Origin: Cololabis saira
Lineage: Eukaryota; Chordata; Actinopteri; Beloniformes; Belonidae
Assembly: GCF_033807715.1 (NCBI RefSeq)
Contig: NC_084591.1
Span: forward strand, 24,549,090 to 24,613,089
Direction of reading: 5' to 3'
DNA length: 64,000 nucleotides
The notes under the pieces are model-generated. The model saw only the letters and a list, made by a program, of their open reading frames with translations, was not told the DNA's origin and made no database searches. Of this stretch, positions 42,191-53,093 are shown piece after piece. The position numbers were made by a program, and so were the translations under genes. The number at the start of each line of letters is the position of its first letter. Positions within the stretch are counted from its first letter, which is position 1.

Positions 42191-43785
42191 TTATTGTGGC
42201 AGTAGAGCACTGCCTCACAACCCTTTTGTTGGTTATCCCTAGGGGGCTGAACTGTAAATGGTAATTGGAAATTTGTTGTTTTTGTCCTGTTTTTTGATTC
42301 TACATGTTGTCTCCCAGTATTTTAGATTAAATTTTGTCAGTAAAATAGCTGCTCCAGTTCGAGTCAAACATCATTTCTTTTTTGTGCTGTTATTTGAAGA
42401 GGAAAATCAATCAGGAAAATGTATGTAAGTGTATGGGATGTATAAATAAAATATAATTAGTTTTCCAGTCTGGTGAAAAAAGTCAAATGGCACATATGGT
42501 GCCAAAATGTGCCCAAATGGCTCATTTAGTGGTTCCGCCTGGACATACCTTTCGTGAAAGCATATTTTAATCTGGTCAGGTTAATTTTTTGAGCATATAC
42601 TTTTGCACAGTTATTAATCACATATTACTTTACCAATTCCTAAATTAAATTTGCTTGTATCTTACTATTCAAAGGGGGTTTTGGCTCAAATATTTTTTTT
42701 TTTTTCGAGGCAGAGATAAAAAATTAAATTTTTCTACTGAGTTCCAAATGAATTTACTCTGACACAGTAACACACATATTATATATAATATATATAATAT
42801 TATATTATATTGATTCTGACACTTCGGTAGTAATCTTGCATGTCTCAGCTTTCTTTTGAGACAGAAATTTTACGTAAAGCCCTTGTACTTGTAAATATGT
42901 ACTTTGTTTATTTTGGGTAATAAATTCAGACGTCACACAGGAAAAAAAAGTCTGGCCATAGGCACTTGAATGAATTCATATTATGACAGGTGTAACCTTG
43001 AAACAGAACTCCAAAGCCTGAGGCCGGAGGACTAAACATTTCCAGCTTGGACACAGAGTCCAAGATGTTTAGTGGTGCTGTCAGATATGTGTACACGATG
43101 CAGAACTTTGAAGGGTATATCTTTTTCCCCTCATACGTAGACATGCTCACTGCTGAATACATGAATTAATTAAATAAATGTTAAGTGAACATTGTTTGCT
43201 TATGTTCACCTTCCTGCCGCCTCTGTCCCAATCCCTGAGAAATGCTGACAGGTTTGCTTACTTAAATTATGCACCGTAGCAGCAACAAATAAATATGCGT
43301 TTCCTGCAAGTCATCTGATGATAACAATGTTCTATCCTTATCTGTCTCAAACCCTTCAGTAAAGTTCTCATGCTGATAATGTGGGTCTGATTTAGAGTTC
43401 TGTACAAGGATAAAACCCTCAGTTTGCATCTGATAGGAGACTCTTGGACTCTGTTTACTAATGAATAATAGTAATTTTGAACAGGAGGAGTTAGCGCAAT
43501 TATGCCAAAGACAACATGGTCAGAAAATGTTAAAATAAATCAACCTAACATCATGGTTTTCTTTTTTTCATCAAGGCTGAATGTCATTACTGTAAATATG
43601 TAATATGAATAAGACCAGTGAAAGAAATGGAAGACTGACATAAAAAGTTTGCTTATTTGAATTCTCCGTTATTCTCCTGCAAAAGGTTAATTCTACTTGC
43701 CTTCAAAGAATAGGAATTTGAAATGTTGACCGTGTGGACATTACTCACACTATCATTAACATTTCTTGCTTCTGGCAGAGAAGCC
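42191..43785. other. non-coding stretch
   Basis: AT-rich, with an imperfect TATAATAT patch at 42775-42812. The minus frame at 42926-43162 (77 codons) shows no recognisable domain. Confidence 0.45.
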
Positions 43786-43789
43786 ACAA

Positions 43790-43912
43790 TATTTGGAGCC
43801 AGTGTTGCAGTCGAATCACCAAACTTTAAGTCTGACTTTAAGTCTGAGTCAAATCCTCAAGTCATTAATCAGTTAAGTCCACCATTGATCTGAGTCAAAT
43901 CCCATCTAAATG
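43790..43912. repeat. AAGTC-rich repeat fragment
   Basis: Repeated AAGTCTGA(G/C)T(C/T) motifs (CTTTAAGTCTGACTTTAAGT, CTGAGTCAAATCCTCAAGTC) resemble the termini of fish hAT-type elements rich in GACTC/AAGTC. A similar patch lies at 49695-49765. Not resolved further. Confidence 0.35.
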
Positions 43913-44907
43913 ACACAGTGGTCAGCACTTAAAAGAGGAATGTGTAATGTGAAGCCAAAAATTAAATTTATACTGAAACCTCCAATCAAAATAAGGGTAG
44001 TATAGCTGTGCAAAGTCAGTTGTTCTACTCTCGCGTAAGAAATGCACAGTACCTCCGATGGTGTCAATTCAATGCCAAATGTAAAAGTGACATCATTTAT
44101 AATCTCCAGTTCTAAACCGTCTTTCTCAGTTTTGCTTTTTCTTTTTGCAGTTGCAATTCTGAAACCAGTGAAATCTAGATGGGACATGGTTTAAATCAAT
44201 ACATTTGGCGTTGAAATGACACCACAGAACTTGACTTACTCGATCATTAAAAGTCCTACTGACTTAGCGAAAAAAGAATCAGCAGCGACTGATTATTTAC
44301 CAATAAATACCAAAAACTTGCTGTATCAAACTTAATTTCTTTGCTGTCCATCCAATGGCAAAAAGCACTGCCGATATCTACTCTGTTTTTAGCACTGTTT
44401 TTATTTATTTACGCTAGCAGAGGATTTTTAATTGTTTCTTCAAGTTTAAATATACCTATATTGACCACTATATTGCTTGTGTAGCCCTGCTACAAATTGT
44501 TTACGCCTGTGTCTTTAAATATGCGGCCTAGTTGACCAGTTCGCGGTATATTTTGAAATATAGATACATTTTATTTGGTGTTTTATTAGGGAAAGTGGTG
44601 AGATGTCCTCTGTTCTGAATAGTCCTTGAACATCTCGGGTCAGTTTCTCTGTGTATTCGGGTAACCAGGTGTCAATCTGGTTATTAGCCAATCAGTGCAG
44701 TCAGAGAGCAGCTTCCCCCACCTATCGGACTCTGAGAGGGGGTGGGACTAAAAAACACGAGGCTCAGCTGTTAAGGTGAGAAAACCCGGGGAAGCGGAGT
44801 ATGGACACTACATGTGAGTTGGTAATGATAGACATTTATGGTCAAAGATTAGGGCATTTATTAGTGTATGACAGTGGCGGCAGGTAGGCCCTACTACATT
44901 TTTTTTT

Positions 44908-44928
44908 GGGGGGGGGGGGGGGGGGGGG
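44908..44928. repeat. poly-G tract
   Basis: A run of about 21 G following a T-run; likely unstable and prone to sequencing error. Confidence 0.9.
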
Positions 44929-45578
44929 CGTGCAGTTTACCTTGGTATACATGGCAGTGGTAGAATTTTTTTCAGGCCCGGTGGTACCCACCGAAAAATC
45001 CCTAAACAGACGAGGCGTGTGCGTGGAACAGCATATTGGACATGTGAAATGTGACATGCAGCAATATAACAAAGTTTTACATTAAACATCATTGCATGCC
45101 TATATTGCTGAATTATATCACTTCAATGAAATCATTAGGCTTAATCTAACCTTTAACCAAATTTGCATGGGCCTGAAAGGCTGCAGTGTGCTGGTCTGAC
45201 CCCATATGAGCATTGAGCACATCTTTTCTATATATTTCAGAGGGGATCTCTATGAAAACCCTCTGGGATGGTCCTCTTTTAATGGGCTGCTTGTGCTGAC
45301 GGCATAGGCGACAAAACATCCCTATTCACAATTGAGATTAGCCTATATTACTTATAAATAATTTAAACATTGTAGAAGTTTTTTTTCCCCGTTTTGTTAT
45401 AACAGAGTTACATGCATTTGGCATTGCCTGGGTAAAAAAATGAACCTTTAGTGGTTCTAGTGGAAAGACAATCTATAGTCTGTGTTATTTTCATCATTAT
45501 TGCCTACCAAAAAAGAAGCTCAATCAAACAAAAATGTAAGCTAAACAACAAATTCGAAATTTACCATGGGGAGTGTGG

Positions 45579-46302
45579 TACAACCAGTTGCCTACTCGAG
45601 TTGTAAAAAAAATCAGGGGGGATGGTGGATTTTATCATATGGGGACTGATAATTTTTGCTGATTACAAATAATATAATATAATACAAATAATAGCACTGA
45701 CCATCTGCAGAAATACTGCAGGAATGACATAGCAGCAGTTAAATGCAGCCTTCCGTAAGCTTTAAATATCCACTGGGCTTACATCAAATACATCAAAACA
45801 CAACAATAAAAAACAGTTTTCTGAACTTATCAATATGATTCTGTCCTTCACAGGATAAGTAAAATGGATCACTGCAAAAACTCAAAATAAGAATATTTGT
45901 CCTATTTCTAGTTAAAATGTTTCATTTGAGTAAAAAAGATCTTATTACACTTAAAACAAGACTCATGACTGGAAAAAACAACAATTTTCACCTGTTTCAA
46001 GTAGATTTTCACTTGAAATAAGTAGAACAATCTGCCAATGGGACAATATTTTTTTGCTTGTAATGAGAAGATAAATCTTGTCCCACTGGCAGATTTTTCT
46101 ACTTATTTCGAGTAAAAATTTACTTGAAACAGGTGAAAATGGTCAAATAAGTTATTTTTCTGGTGATGACTGGTGAAATGACATAAGGGATGGAAAGGGG
46201 GGGTGGCAGTTTTACAGGGGGGGTGATTTTGACCCGTTTTATTTACAGGGGGGGATGCCATCCCCCCTCATCACCCCTCAACTCGAGTACTGGGTACAAC
46301 CA
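45579..46302. mobile_element. non-autonomous hAT element with perfect 8-bp TSD
   Basis: The body is 45587-46294. TSD TACAACCA is perfect at 45579-45586 and 46295-46302. The inner ends are inverted: left TACTCGAGTTG then ATCAGGGGGGATGG; right, reverse complemented, TACTCGAGTTGAGGGGTGAT then GAGGGGGGATGG. No transposase. A hairpin MITE is nested within (45870-46165). Confidence 0.88.
45870..46165. repeat. hairpin MITE (CACTGCAAAAACTC type), right arm truncated
   Basis: Starts CACTGCAAAAACTCAAAATA. An internal palindrome is centred near 46060: TTTCACCTGTTTCAAGTAGA and AATCTGCCA(A/G)TGGGACAA mirrored by TTGTCCCACTGGCAGATT and TACTTGAAACAGGTGAAAA. The right end stops at TTTTTCTGGTGATGA without the terminal GAGTTTTTGCAGTG expected for a complete copy. 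Confidence 0.75.
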
Positions 46303-46994
46303 AGGGCTGTATTTATGGTTATTAAGCCATTCGGGATCCCATCCAGATGTTCTGTGTTTAAATGCGTTGTTTTGGAAATATCTACAGCCCGAATCCATAA
46401 TGCAAAACAATAAAATATTTTATTTTGGTATATAGCAGCAGATCAAATCAAAGCCAAACTTGAAAGATGTATTTAAAATTGATATAGACCACCTTGTTGC
46501 AGCTATCCTTGTCCAGTTTTTGATATTATGTTTGGCCTTTGTTTTATTTTGTCCTTTGTTCTATTATCTTTGTATTATCTTTTTTTATGTTTTTCTTATT
46601 ATTAATTGTTTTCATCGAATTCTTAGGTCCATGGGGTGGGTTTGGAAGTGGGTAAAAATATGTGTTAATGTTTGTTTAACATTATTGTGGATGCCACCGT
46701 TTATAATAAGTAAATCATGAAAGATAAATAATAACATTTGATCACAAAAAAAACACACACACCACGGGCTTTAGAAGAAAAAGACACTACAGAGCAAGTC
46801 AGGATGCAGCGGCACAGTCAGAAGAGCAGTGAAATATGCGCCAGTCACAATTTGTCCGACTGTACTTGTATTTTTTTTTCATAATCATTTTTCATTTTCT
46901 CCTGTTCAAATCCAATTACTCGGGTTGCTGTGGGGTGGGGCTGATCTCTGCAATTTGAAGCCTTGTATAATAATAATAAAAAAAAGGTTGCTAC
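46303..46994. other. non-coding stretch
   Basis: AT-rich; the hydrophobic frame at 46460-46720 (Phe/Leu/Cys-rich) has no recognisable domain. Confidence 0.4.
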
Positions 46995-47063
46995 TTCGCG
47001 GATTTCACTTATCACGGGTTCTTTTTGGAACGTAACCCCCACGAAAAATGAGGGATTACTGTA
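46995..47063. mobile_element. terminus of a pogo/Tigger-like DNA transposon
   Basis: TTCGCGGATTTCACTTATCA CGGGTT...GGAACGTAACCCCCACGAAA...GAGGGATTACTGTA is the familiar vertebrate terminal repeat 'TACAGTAATCCCTC...'. The partner end was not found. Confidence 0.6.
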
Positions 47064-47434
47064 TATATTTTTAATAAGACTCACGTGAATAAGGTAAGAG
47101 CTCTGGTGTATTAAAGGGCACCTATTATGAAAAACACGTTTTTTCTTGTTTTAACATATATAAAGTGGTCTCCCCTCACCCTGCCAGCAGAGGGAAGATG
47201 AAATCCCATGAATTTCTGCAAGGTCTGTACCTCCGCCTTGCTGAATCTTCCAGTGTCATGTGACTTCTACGAGCCGTTTAGATTTGTGCATTTTCTTTAC
47301 GTCACCAAAATGCAAACCACACCCTCGGTCTCCTCCGCTGCTGAAACCACGCCCACCACTCTCTCTCTCCGCCGGCTGGAGCTTCAGCCATTGTTCAGCA
47401 GCGGTGGCTGTTTCCACAGCGAGGGACAGTTAAG

Positions 47435-47754
47435 ATGAGGTTTTGCATCGACCCTCATAAATGGATCAGTTCCCACAGTAAGGACCCGGGAACTGCACAT
47501 GAGTCAGCAGTAAGTGACGTTATTTTTTTATGTTATTTATATTTGTCTACAAGTATTTAGCTTAGCTCCGGAGCTCCGGAGGCCACACACCGGACCGGAC
47601 CGGTGAAGAGCCCCGGGCCCGGAGCTCCGGGCGCCGGCGACTCTATTAGTACCGTAATACATTTTTCTTCTGTTTATGATTTCAGATCTTCCAAGCAATG
47701 CACCTGAAGCTGTTCAACGACACCTTCAGAAGAAATGCACGGCCTTGTGCATAA
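47435..47754 (+). CDS. predicted two-exon 47-residue ORF inside the TTAA element
   Basis: Exon 1 (47435-47509) starts at ATG and encodes MRFCIDPHKWISSHSKDPGT then AHESA, ending GCA/gtaagt. Exon 2 (47686-47754), after a pyrimidine-rich tract and TTTCAG, continues in frame with IFQAMHLKLFNDTFRRNARP and CA, then stops. AATAAA follows 30 nt later. The intron is 176 nt. It could be the tail of the autonomous element's transposase; the HKWISSHS..PGTAHE stretch is vaguely like the 'kW......gt.a...L' region of Kolobok-like transposases. That link is weak. Translation is unproven. Confidence 0.45.
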
Positions 47755-47783
47755 ATGTTATTTATATACAACTTATGTTTAAC

Positions 47784-47789
47784 AATAAA
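47784..47789 (+). promoter_or_regulatory. AATAAA polyadenylation signal
   Basis: Canonical hexamer 30 nt after the stop of the mini-gene, followed by a GT-rich stretch (CAGTGTTGTGATTTCTTGT) suitable as a downstream element. Confidence 0.5.
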
Positions 47790-47950
47790 GTTGCCATTTG
47801 TGAAAATTCAGTGTTGTGATTTCTTGTAACATATGAAATGATGAGGAATCTGAGTAGCTGTGGTGTACCTGTTTTAGAATTAAAAAATTAAATCTTCCTG
47901 TGTGAATTAGTGTGAAGACGAGGTGACCCGTTCCCCCTTCAGGTAACTAA

Positions 47951-48037
47951 AGGCTGATTTATGGTTCCGCGTTACACCAACGCAGAGCTTACGGCGTAGG
48001 GTACGCGTCGATTTAACGCAGAACCATAAATCAGGCT
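47951..48037. mobile_element. 87-bp Harbinger-type MITE (ACGCCGTA family), nested
   Basis: AGGCTGATTTATGGTTCCGC ... and reverse-complemented right end AGCCTGATTTATGGTTCTGC are near-perfect inverted repeats covering almost the entire element, flanked by TAA/TTA. The centre is GCTTACGGCGTAGGGTACGC. Nested in the TTAA element. Confidence 0.85.
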
Positions 48038-48489
48038 TTAACATCCGTGTAACTGCATGAGAGCGTCCGACTATCGCGAGCTGCGGGACATCGGACGCTC
48101 TCTGTCCACACTGAAACCGTTAAACTCACGGCCAGTTAGGACAGTCCAATACAAAAAAAAATAAAGCAATAGAATTGATTTTGTCGCCGAAGTTTCTCGC
48201 ATGGGACACAGTTTGTGTACGACGCAGCCGCTGCTCTGGCCGGAGCGAGGTTTATTCTCCTCCCCTCCTACACGTCATTCAGGGAGCCAATCAGCACAGA
48301 GCCTCATTATCATAGCCTCCCCTCCCCTAAAATGAAGCACAGAAAATGAGGTGAGAAGCGGTAAAACTAGAGACATGGCCCACAGGCTGAATTTCTGATT
48401 TATGTAGAAAAAACAAGCTTTAGATTTTTATTAAGACATTCAAGGCCTGTTTAAAATATACATTAAATGCCATAATATGTCCCCTTTAA

Positions 48490-51400
48490 AGGTATGCATG
48501 GGAGGTTTTAAGTATACATAAACTTTAAAGCTATAAAAAAAATAATAACTGGACAGAGCAAAGCTAGTTATTTTACATGCTAACTCAGGTAGATATCTCA
48601 GCAGCCAAATACAGTCATAATTTTTGTGACATGACATTGCTCCTCTAAACACATGCATAGTATTTAAAAGTAGATTTTAAGAATCTCCAAGCATACATGT
48701 TCAAATACATAACAGTCATTAGCATTATTTACCAATCATTGCAGAATTTCCTGACTACTAGTAGCTAAATTAGCAACCTAAGTTATACGGTTATAGACTA
48801 GTACTTAGCAGTTTTTTAATCTTCATCGACTTACAGTTAAATCAATAAAATTTACATTGCAGATGAATGGTTGAACGGAAAGGGCAACTTCACCAATTGG
48901 TACTGACTTGTGCCGGCTGACAAATTGTCGCTGCTGACGTTAAGGCATTAGCTTCATTCTAAAATCCACATATACCATTGCCCATCTGCATGGTAGAAGC
49001 AGGATAAGACCCTGTGGAAAAAATAACAAAAAACAAAAAAAAAATAATTTTAAGTAGTTTTGTCTGCCTCTGTGTCCCTGCTATAAACTGAACAAAACCA
49101 TTGTAGCAATAATCTCTCTGGGGGAATTCTTGTCAGATGATGATTGAAGTTAGAAGTAGTCCCCATCATCTTGATGGTTCTTTTACACCTAGCACTGCAC
49201 TTTTTACTAGATGACAAATCAATAAAAGCAAAGCAATCGATCCTAGAGACATTTTCTTCTGGCATTTTACAGCTATTGTTTTCTTCCTAAACACGAAAGT
49301 ACATGTGACGTGGGAACATGCATCATGAATTTAGTATTGAAATGAATTTAGATATTGCCTTTCCCAAATCATCGTGATATGTGAAGTATGATATCAATCT
49401 TAGATTTAGTCTTATTTACAAGTCCAAATACAATTGCATTTGTGAATTGACTTGGATTTGAGCACAGTTTAGTTTAACTTTCACAATGGTCAAATTAATT
49501 GTCTTTCTTGGCATACCAACTAACTTTTCTAGGCCAGTTTTAAATGATACTTTTGAACTGATTTTCAGTCAAAGATCAGTGAATTATTATTTGTTATGAC
49601 TTTTTTTTAAAGTTTTAAGTTATTTCCGTAACCATGGTGGGTTTTTATTTCTGTAATAAAAAGTACCAACAAAATCGTCCACGTCTGTAAATCAAGACTG
49701 AGTCCAGATGTGAATCATCGAAGTCAAGTCAAGATTCCTTAAAACAAGAGCTTGAATAGGACTTAATGCATATAGAGACATCACTGACTGCTGTCCACTG
49801 GCATCTCTAGTGAAAGAAGATCTACTTCATATTGATTAATCATGTGTTACTGTCCACAAAAACTGAACAACACTCTCTGCTCTTTTCTATTGTATGAGCC
49901 ATTTCTGTCCGTTAAATGGATTGCCATACAGTTAGTACAAACACTCATGTGAGGATAGGACAAATCCTGCTCAGTTTAATGATGGCTCAAGTCTTCTTCC
50001 TTTATCACTTTGACTTTCATTTTTTTGCTGCCGAAATTTTCTCAATCATGTGATTTCACCAAGATAGCCATATTGACCTGAGAAGCAATTACCATTGCTT
50101 ACTTACTTTTGCAGTACCAAATATCTTCTGGATGGTTTTATGCAAAATGTTGCACAGGATTCCACGCATCCATGTAAAGTAAATCCTGATAACTTTGCAT
50201 TGCTTCCAAATTTGACATTTGTGGGGCTGGATACAAAAACTGTCTGGATTGTCACATTAGTATCCAGATTAGGACCCCCAGATTCCCAAGTACAGACTCA
50301 GAGTATGGTTACATAGCTACAGTTTTAGTATCAATTATGATGAGAGAAAAACATATATTTTAGAGCCTTGAGAGAAATGCAATTTGGTCATCACAACACT
50401 AAGACAAAACCAGCTGTTGGACTGCATGTAACCATTAAATTCACCTGGAGTTTATTCACAATAAATGATGCTTGAAGAAACCTCTGGTCTCACTTTTAAA
50501 CTGAAATCCAAGTCGATGCGTTTTAGGTTTATTATTTTGTGCAAACTGTGTAGCTGCGAGTGTGTGTGTTGCTGTCATTCTGGTTTAGTTATGTGGAGGA
50601 GATGTAACTCAGGATCACTGCGAGCCTTGAGCAAGAGAGCACAGATTTTGCCAATTATTATCTTACCCAAATTACTGCTTCCTTCACCCAGCCTCATCTT
50701 TTTGTTCTCATTTCTGTGATTTACAGTTGTAGAAAGAAGTAAATAGGAACATCAGTGCACACGGTACACAACACAATTAAACGTTACTGGCCGTTAACTG
50801 CGATAACAAGGAGTCAAATAGATTAGTTTGACATTCCAAATGCTCAGATAATGACCAGTCCAGCTATACTTAGCAGAACACAGAAAATAGCCGTTTCATG
50901 TGCATGATAAAAGATAATGATTGTGATTTAAATGAAACTGGTATGATTACACATACAGTATATTTTGTTTGCAGAATATATTTTACTTGGCTTTTTGTGG
51001 TGGGAGAGTTTTGTAAGTGCCAATTCATCACCATTAGCTTTTGTATGTTCTCAAGCAAATGCGACATCCTTGAACTTCAAAAAAAGGTATTGAAAGAGAG
51101 TCTGTCTTCTGCTGGGTAACAGCTTTGCTGGTTGACAGTGCCAGTTGTAGTTTAAAATGGAAAACACGACAGTAGCAACATATTCTGAGGTCATTTTAGA
51201 GTTAGTCAATGGAAGAGAGTATCGGTTGCATTGCTTTGATGCTTTTAAAATCCTGCCTTCAAAGGATGCAGCTCCCGAATGGAACACAGCAGTTAAGTCA
51301 ATTTATGTTTATTAGAGTTGGGGAAATTGTCTTTTTTTTTTTAAATTCAGTTGACCATAACTCAGTGAATCAGATGGCTAGGACCGGTTAGGACGTAGTG

Positions 51401-52621
51401 GCTTGGTATTTTTTAGCTTTAGTTGTGTCCATCATGCTCAATGTTTCATGTGCATGTGCAACCAGTGACACATGGTGGTGCTCATCCTGTGTTATGATAA
51501 CGCATAAAACTTTAGAAAAAAAAAAACAACCAAAAAAGTCAAAGTCCTGGCTAGTCCCAAAGGTCTAGGTCAGCACCTAGTGATGTATAGAAGCAAGAAA
51601 ACAGTTTACATTTTTGCTTTTGATATTTATCACTTTTCTTTTCCTATTTATTTTAAGTTTTTGAAACCCGGCCATCTGTTTATAATTGGTGCATGTACTG
51701 TCAAAACCAATGTTGTCCACGCAAAAACGCTCTCTTTATAATGAGGCATTTTCTGTTGTTTCTGCATTTTCTCAAACTGTATATACAGGTATATATTTTT
51801 AAAATATATTGAATTCTTATAGCCACCGTGAGTCTCTCTTCATATTTGCTTGTCATGTTCTGGGTGGCAGATTCCCAGACAAGAAAAATCTGACAAGCAT
51901 ATTTACAGAAACACGGTATAGTATGGTGTTTCAGCCCAGGGATAATACAGATAACATTGCCACCTGACATTATATATATCTTCCTTTACATCCTTTCTTT
52001 AACTGGAAGGAGCCCGGCTGGGGATGCTCTCCTTCTCATCAAAGGATTGTTCCTCTGATCCTGCATTTTCGTTTGGATGATGAATTCTGTTGTGCTCCAA
52101 TTGTGACACCTCCTCTATCTTCTCCGTCTTTCAGTATGTTTCATAGAACTAGACAAACCCCCCTGTGATGTCACCATAGGTTTTCTGAAGTGTTTTCGAA
52201 GCTTCTTTGGCCTCATACATGTTGTAAATGGGTAGAATGAACAGTCCTGGTATGGGATGCCAGCTGGAACATGCCCACCTCATGTCAGTCCCATTTCAGC
52301 TTGAATGCCTTAACTTATGCTAATCTATGATTTTTAATAATATAGCTTTACGTTCATCCTTATCAAGTCTTTAAAAACATCTGCATGTCAAGTGCCGCTA
52401 TAGAAGTGCTGAGTTCTTCCATAGCTCCAATGAGGACGAGCAGAGTTTCACTTGGCCCAATTTACAACAGGTGCCAGCAGACTTCCACATGGAAGAATCC
52501 TGAACTCATGTCTCGTAGCTTCCCTGCCTCTTTAGCCCATTTTGGCTGAAGGTGCTGTGGAGCTGTTTGCAAACATTTTAAACAGGACCTCCCATTTCAA
52601 ATGTTTCGATGGGCAAATAAA
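48490..52621. other. non-coding stretch
   Basis: No exon, TIR or RNA gene recognised; frames up to 89 codons lack domains. An AAGTC-rich patch at about 49695-49765 resembles 43790-43912. 51980-52600 is somewhat GC-richer but not identified. Confidence 0.45.
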
Positions 52622-53087
52622 AGTGACTGCTGCGTTTAGTCAACACTGTTATTGGACTCTGCTGTTGTCCTAATATGCATGCACAACGCATGAATGGATT
52701 TCATAGTATGTCAGACTCTACCGCCTTGTTTGTTAGCACCGGGCTTTATCAGTTGATCTGTTATGCGACGCACCAACACAATAAGTAAAACTTTGTTTTA
52801 CCTGGTGGCCTCAAATTGGACCAATTAGGTGAACAGTAAACTCAACAGACTTCAAGCTATGTATGGTGTGATTATCAGAGGTCTGATTTAACATAAAGGG
52901 TTTGGTTGGGGTAGCTGTACAGGTGGGAAGTGGGAAGAAGAGCTTCCATCAGGCCTTCTAAAAGCTGGCAAAATCCTTTAAACTTTTTTTTCAATCTCAG
53001 ACATGAAAAGTTCAAGCCTTGTTACCATTGAATCACAGTAATGGGTCTTACACAACAATGTCACAGAAAACTCTGGGGTAAAATAAA
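52622..53087. repeat. duplicated segment, shorter copy (A-B)
   Basis: A (52622-52888) is identical to 53094-53360, and B (52886-53087) is nearly identical to 54683-54883 (one T fewer in a T-run). Here A and B are joined directly, with an ATT microhomology at the junction. The copy lies head to tail with the longer one, separated by CCCCAG. Confidence 0.9.
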
Positions 53088-53093
53088 CCCCAG

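Larger units (their letters stand above)
47111..48489 (+). mobile_element. TTAA-flanked transposon carrying a two-exon mini-gene
   Basis: The body is 47115-48485 between TTAA at 47111-47114 and 48486-48489. TIRs: left AGGGCACCTATTATGAAAAA; right, reverse complemented, AGGGGACATATTATGGCATT. The TTAA target fits piggyBac or Kolobok. It contains a spliced ORF with a poly(A) signal (47435-47789), a GC-rich patch (47570-47645) and a nested MITE (47951-48037). Confidence 0.82.

Noticed and set aside
42926..43162. 78-codon minus-strand frame as a host exon
   Set aside because: No clear acceptor/donor pair and no recognised motif.
43906..44187. 93-codon minus-strand frame with mixed composition
   Set aside because: Looks protein-like in its first half, but no domain or splice sites recognised, and it overlaps an AAGTC-rich repeat at its end; kept as unproven.
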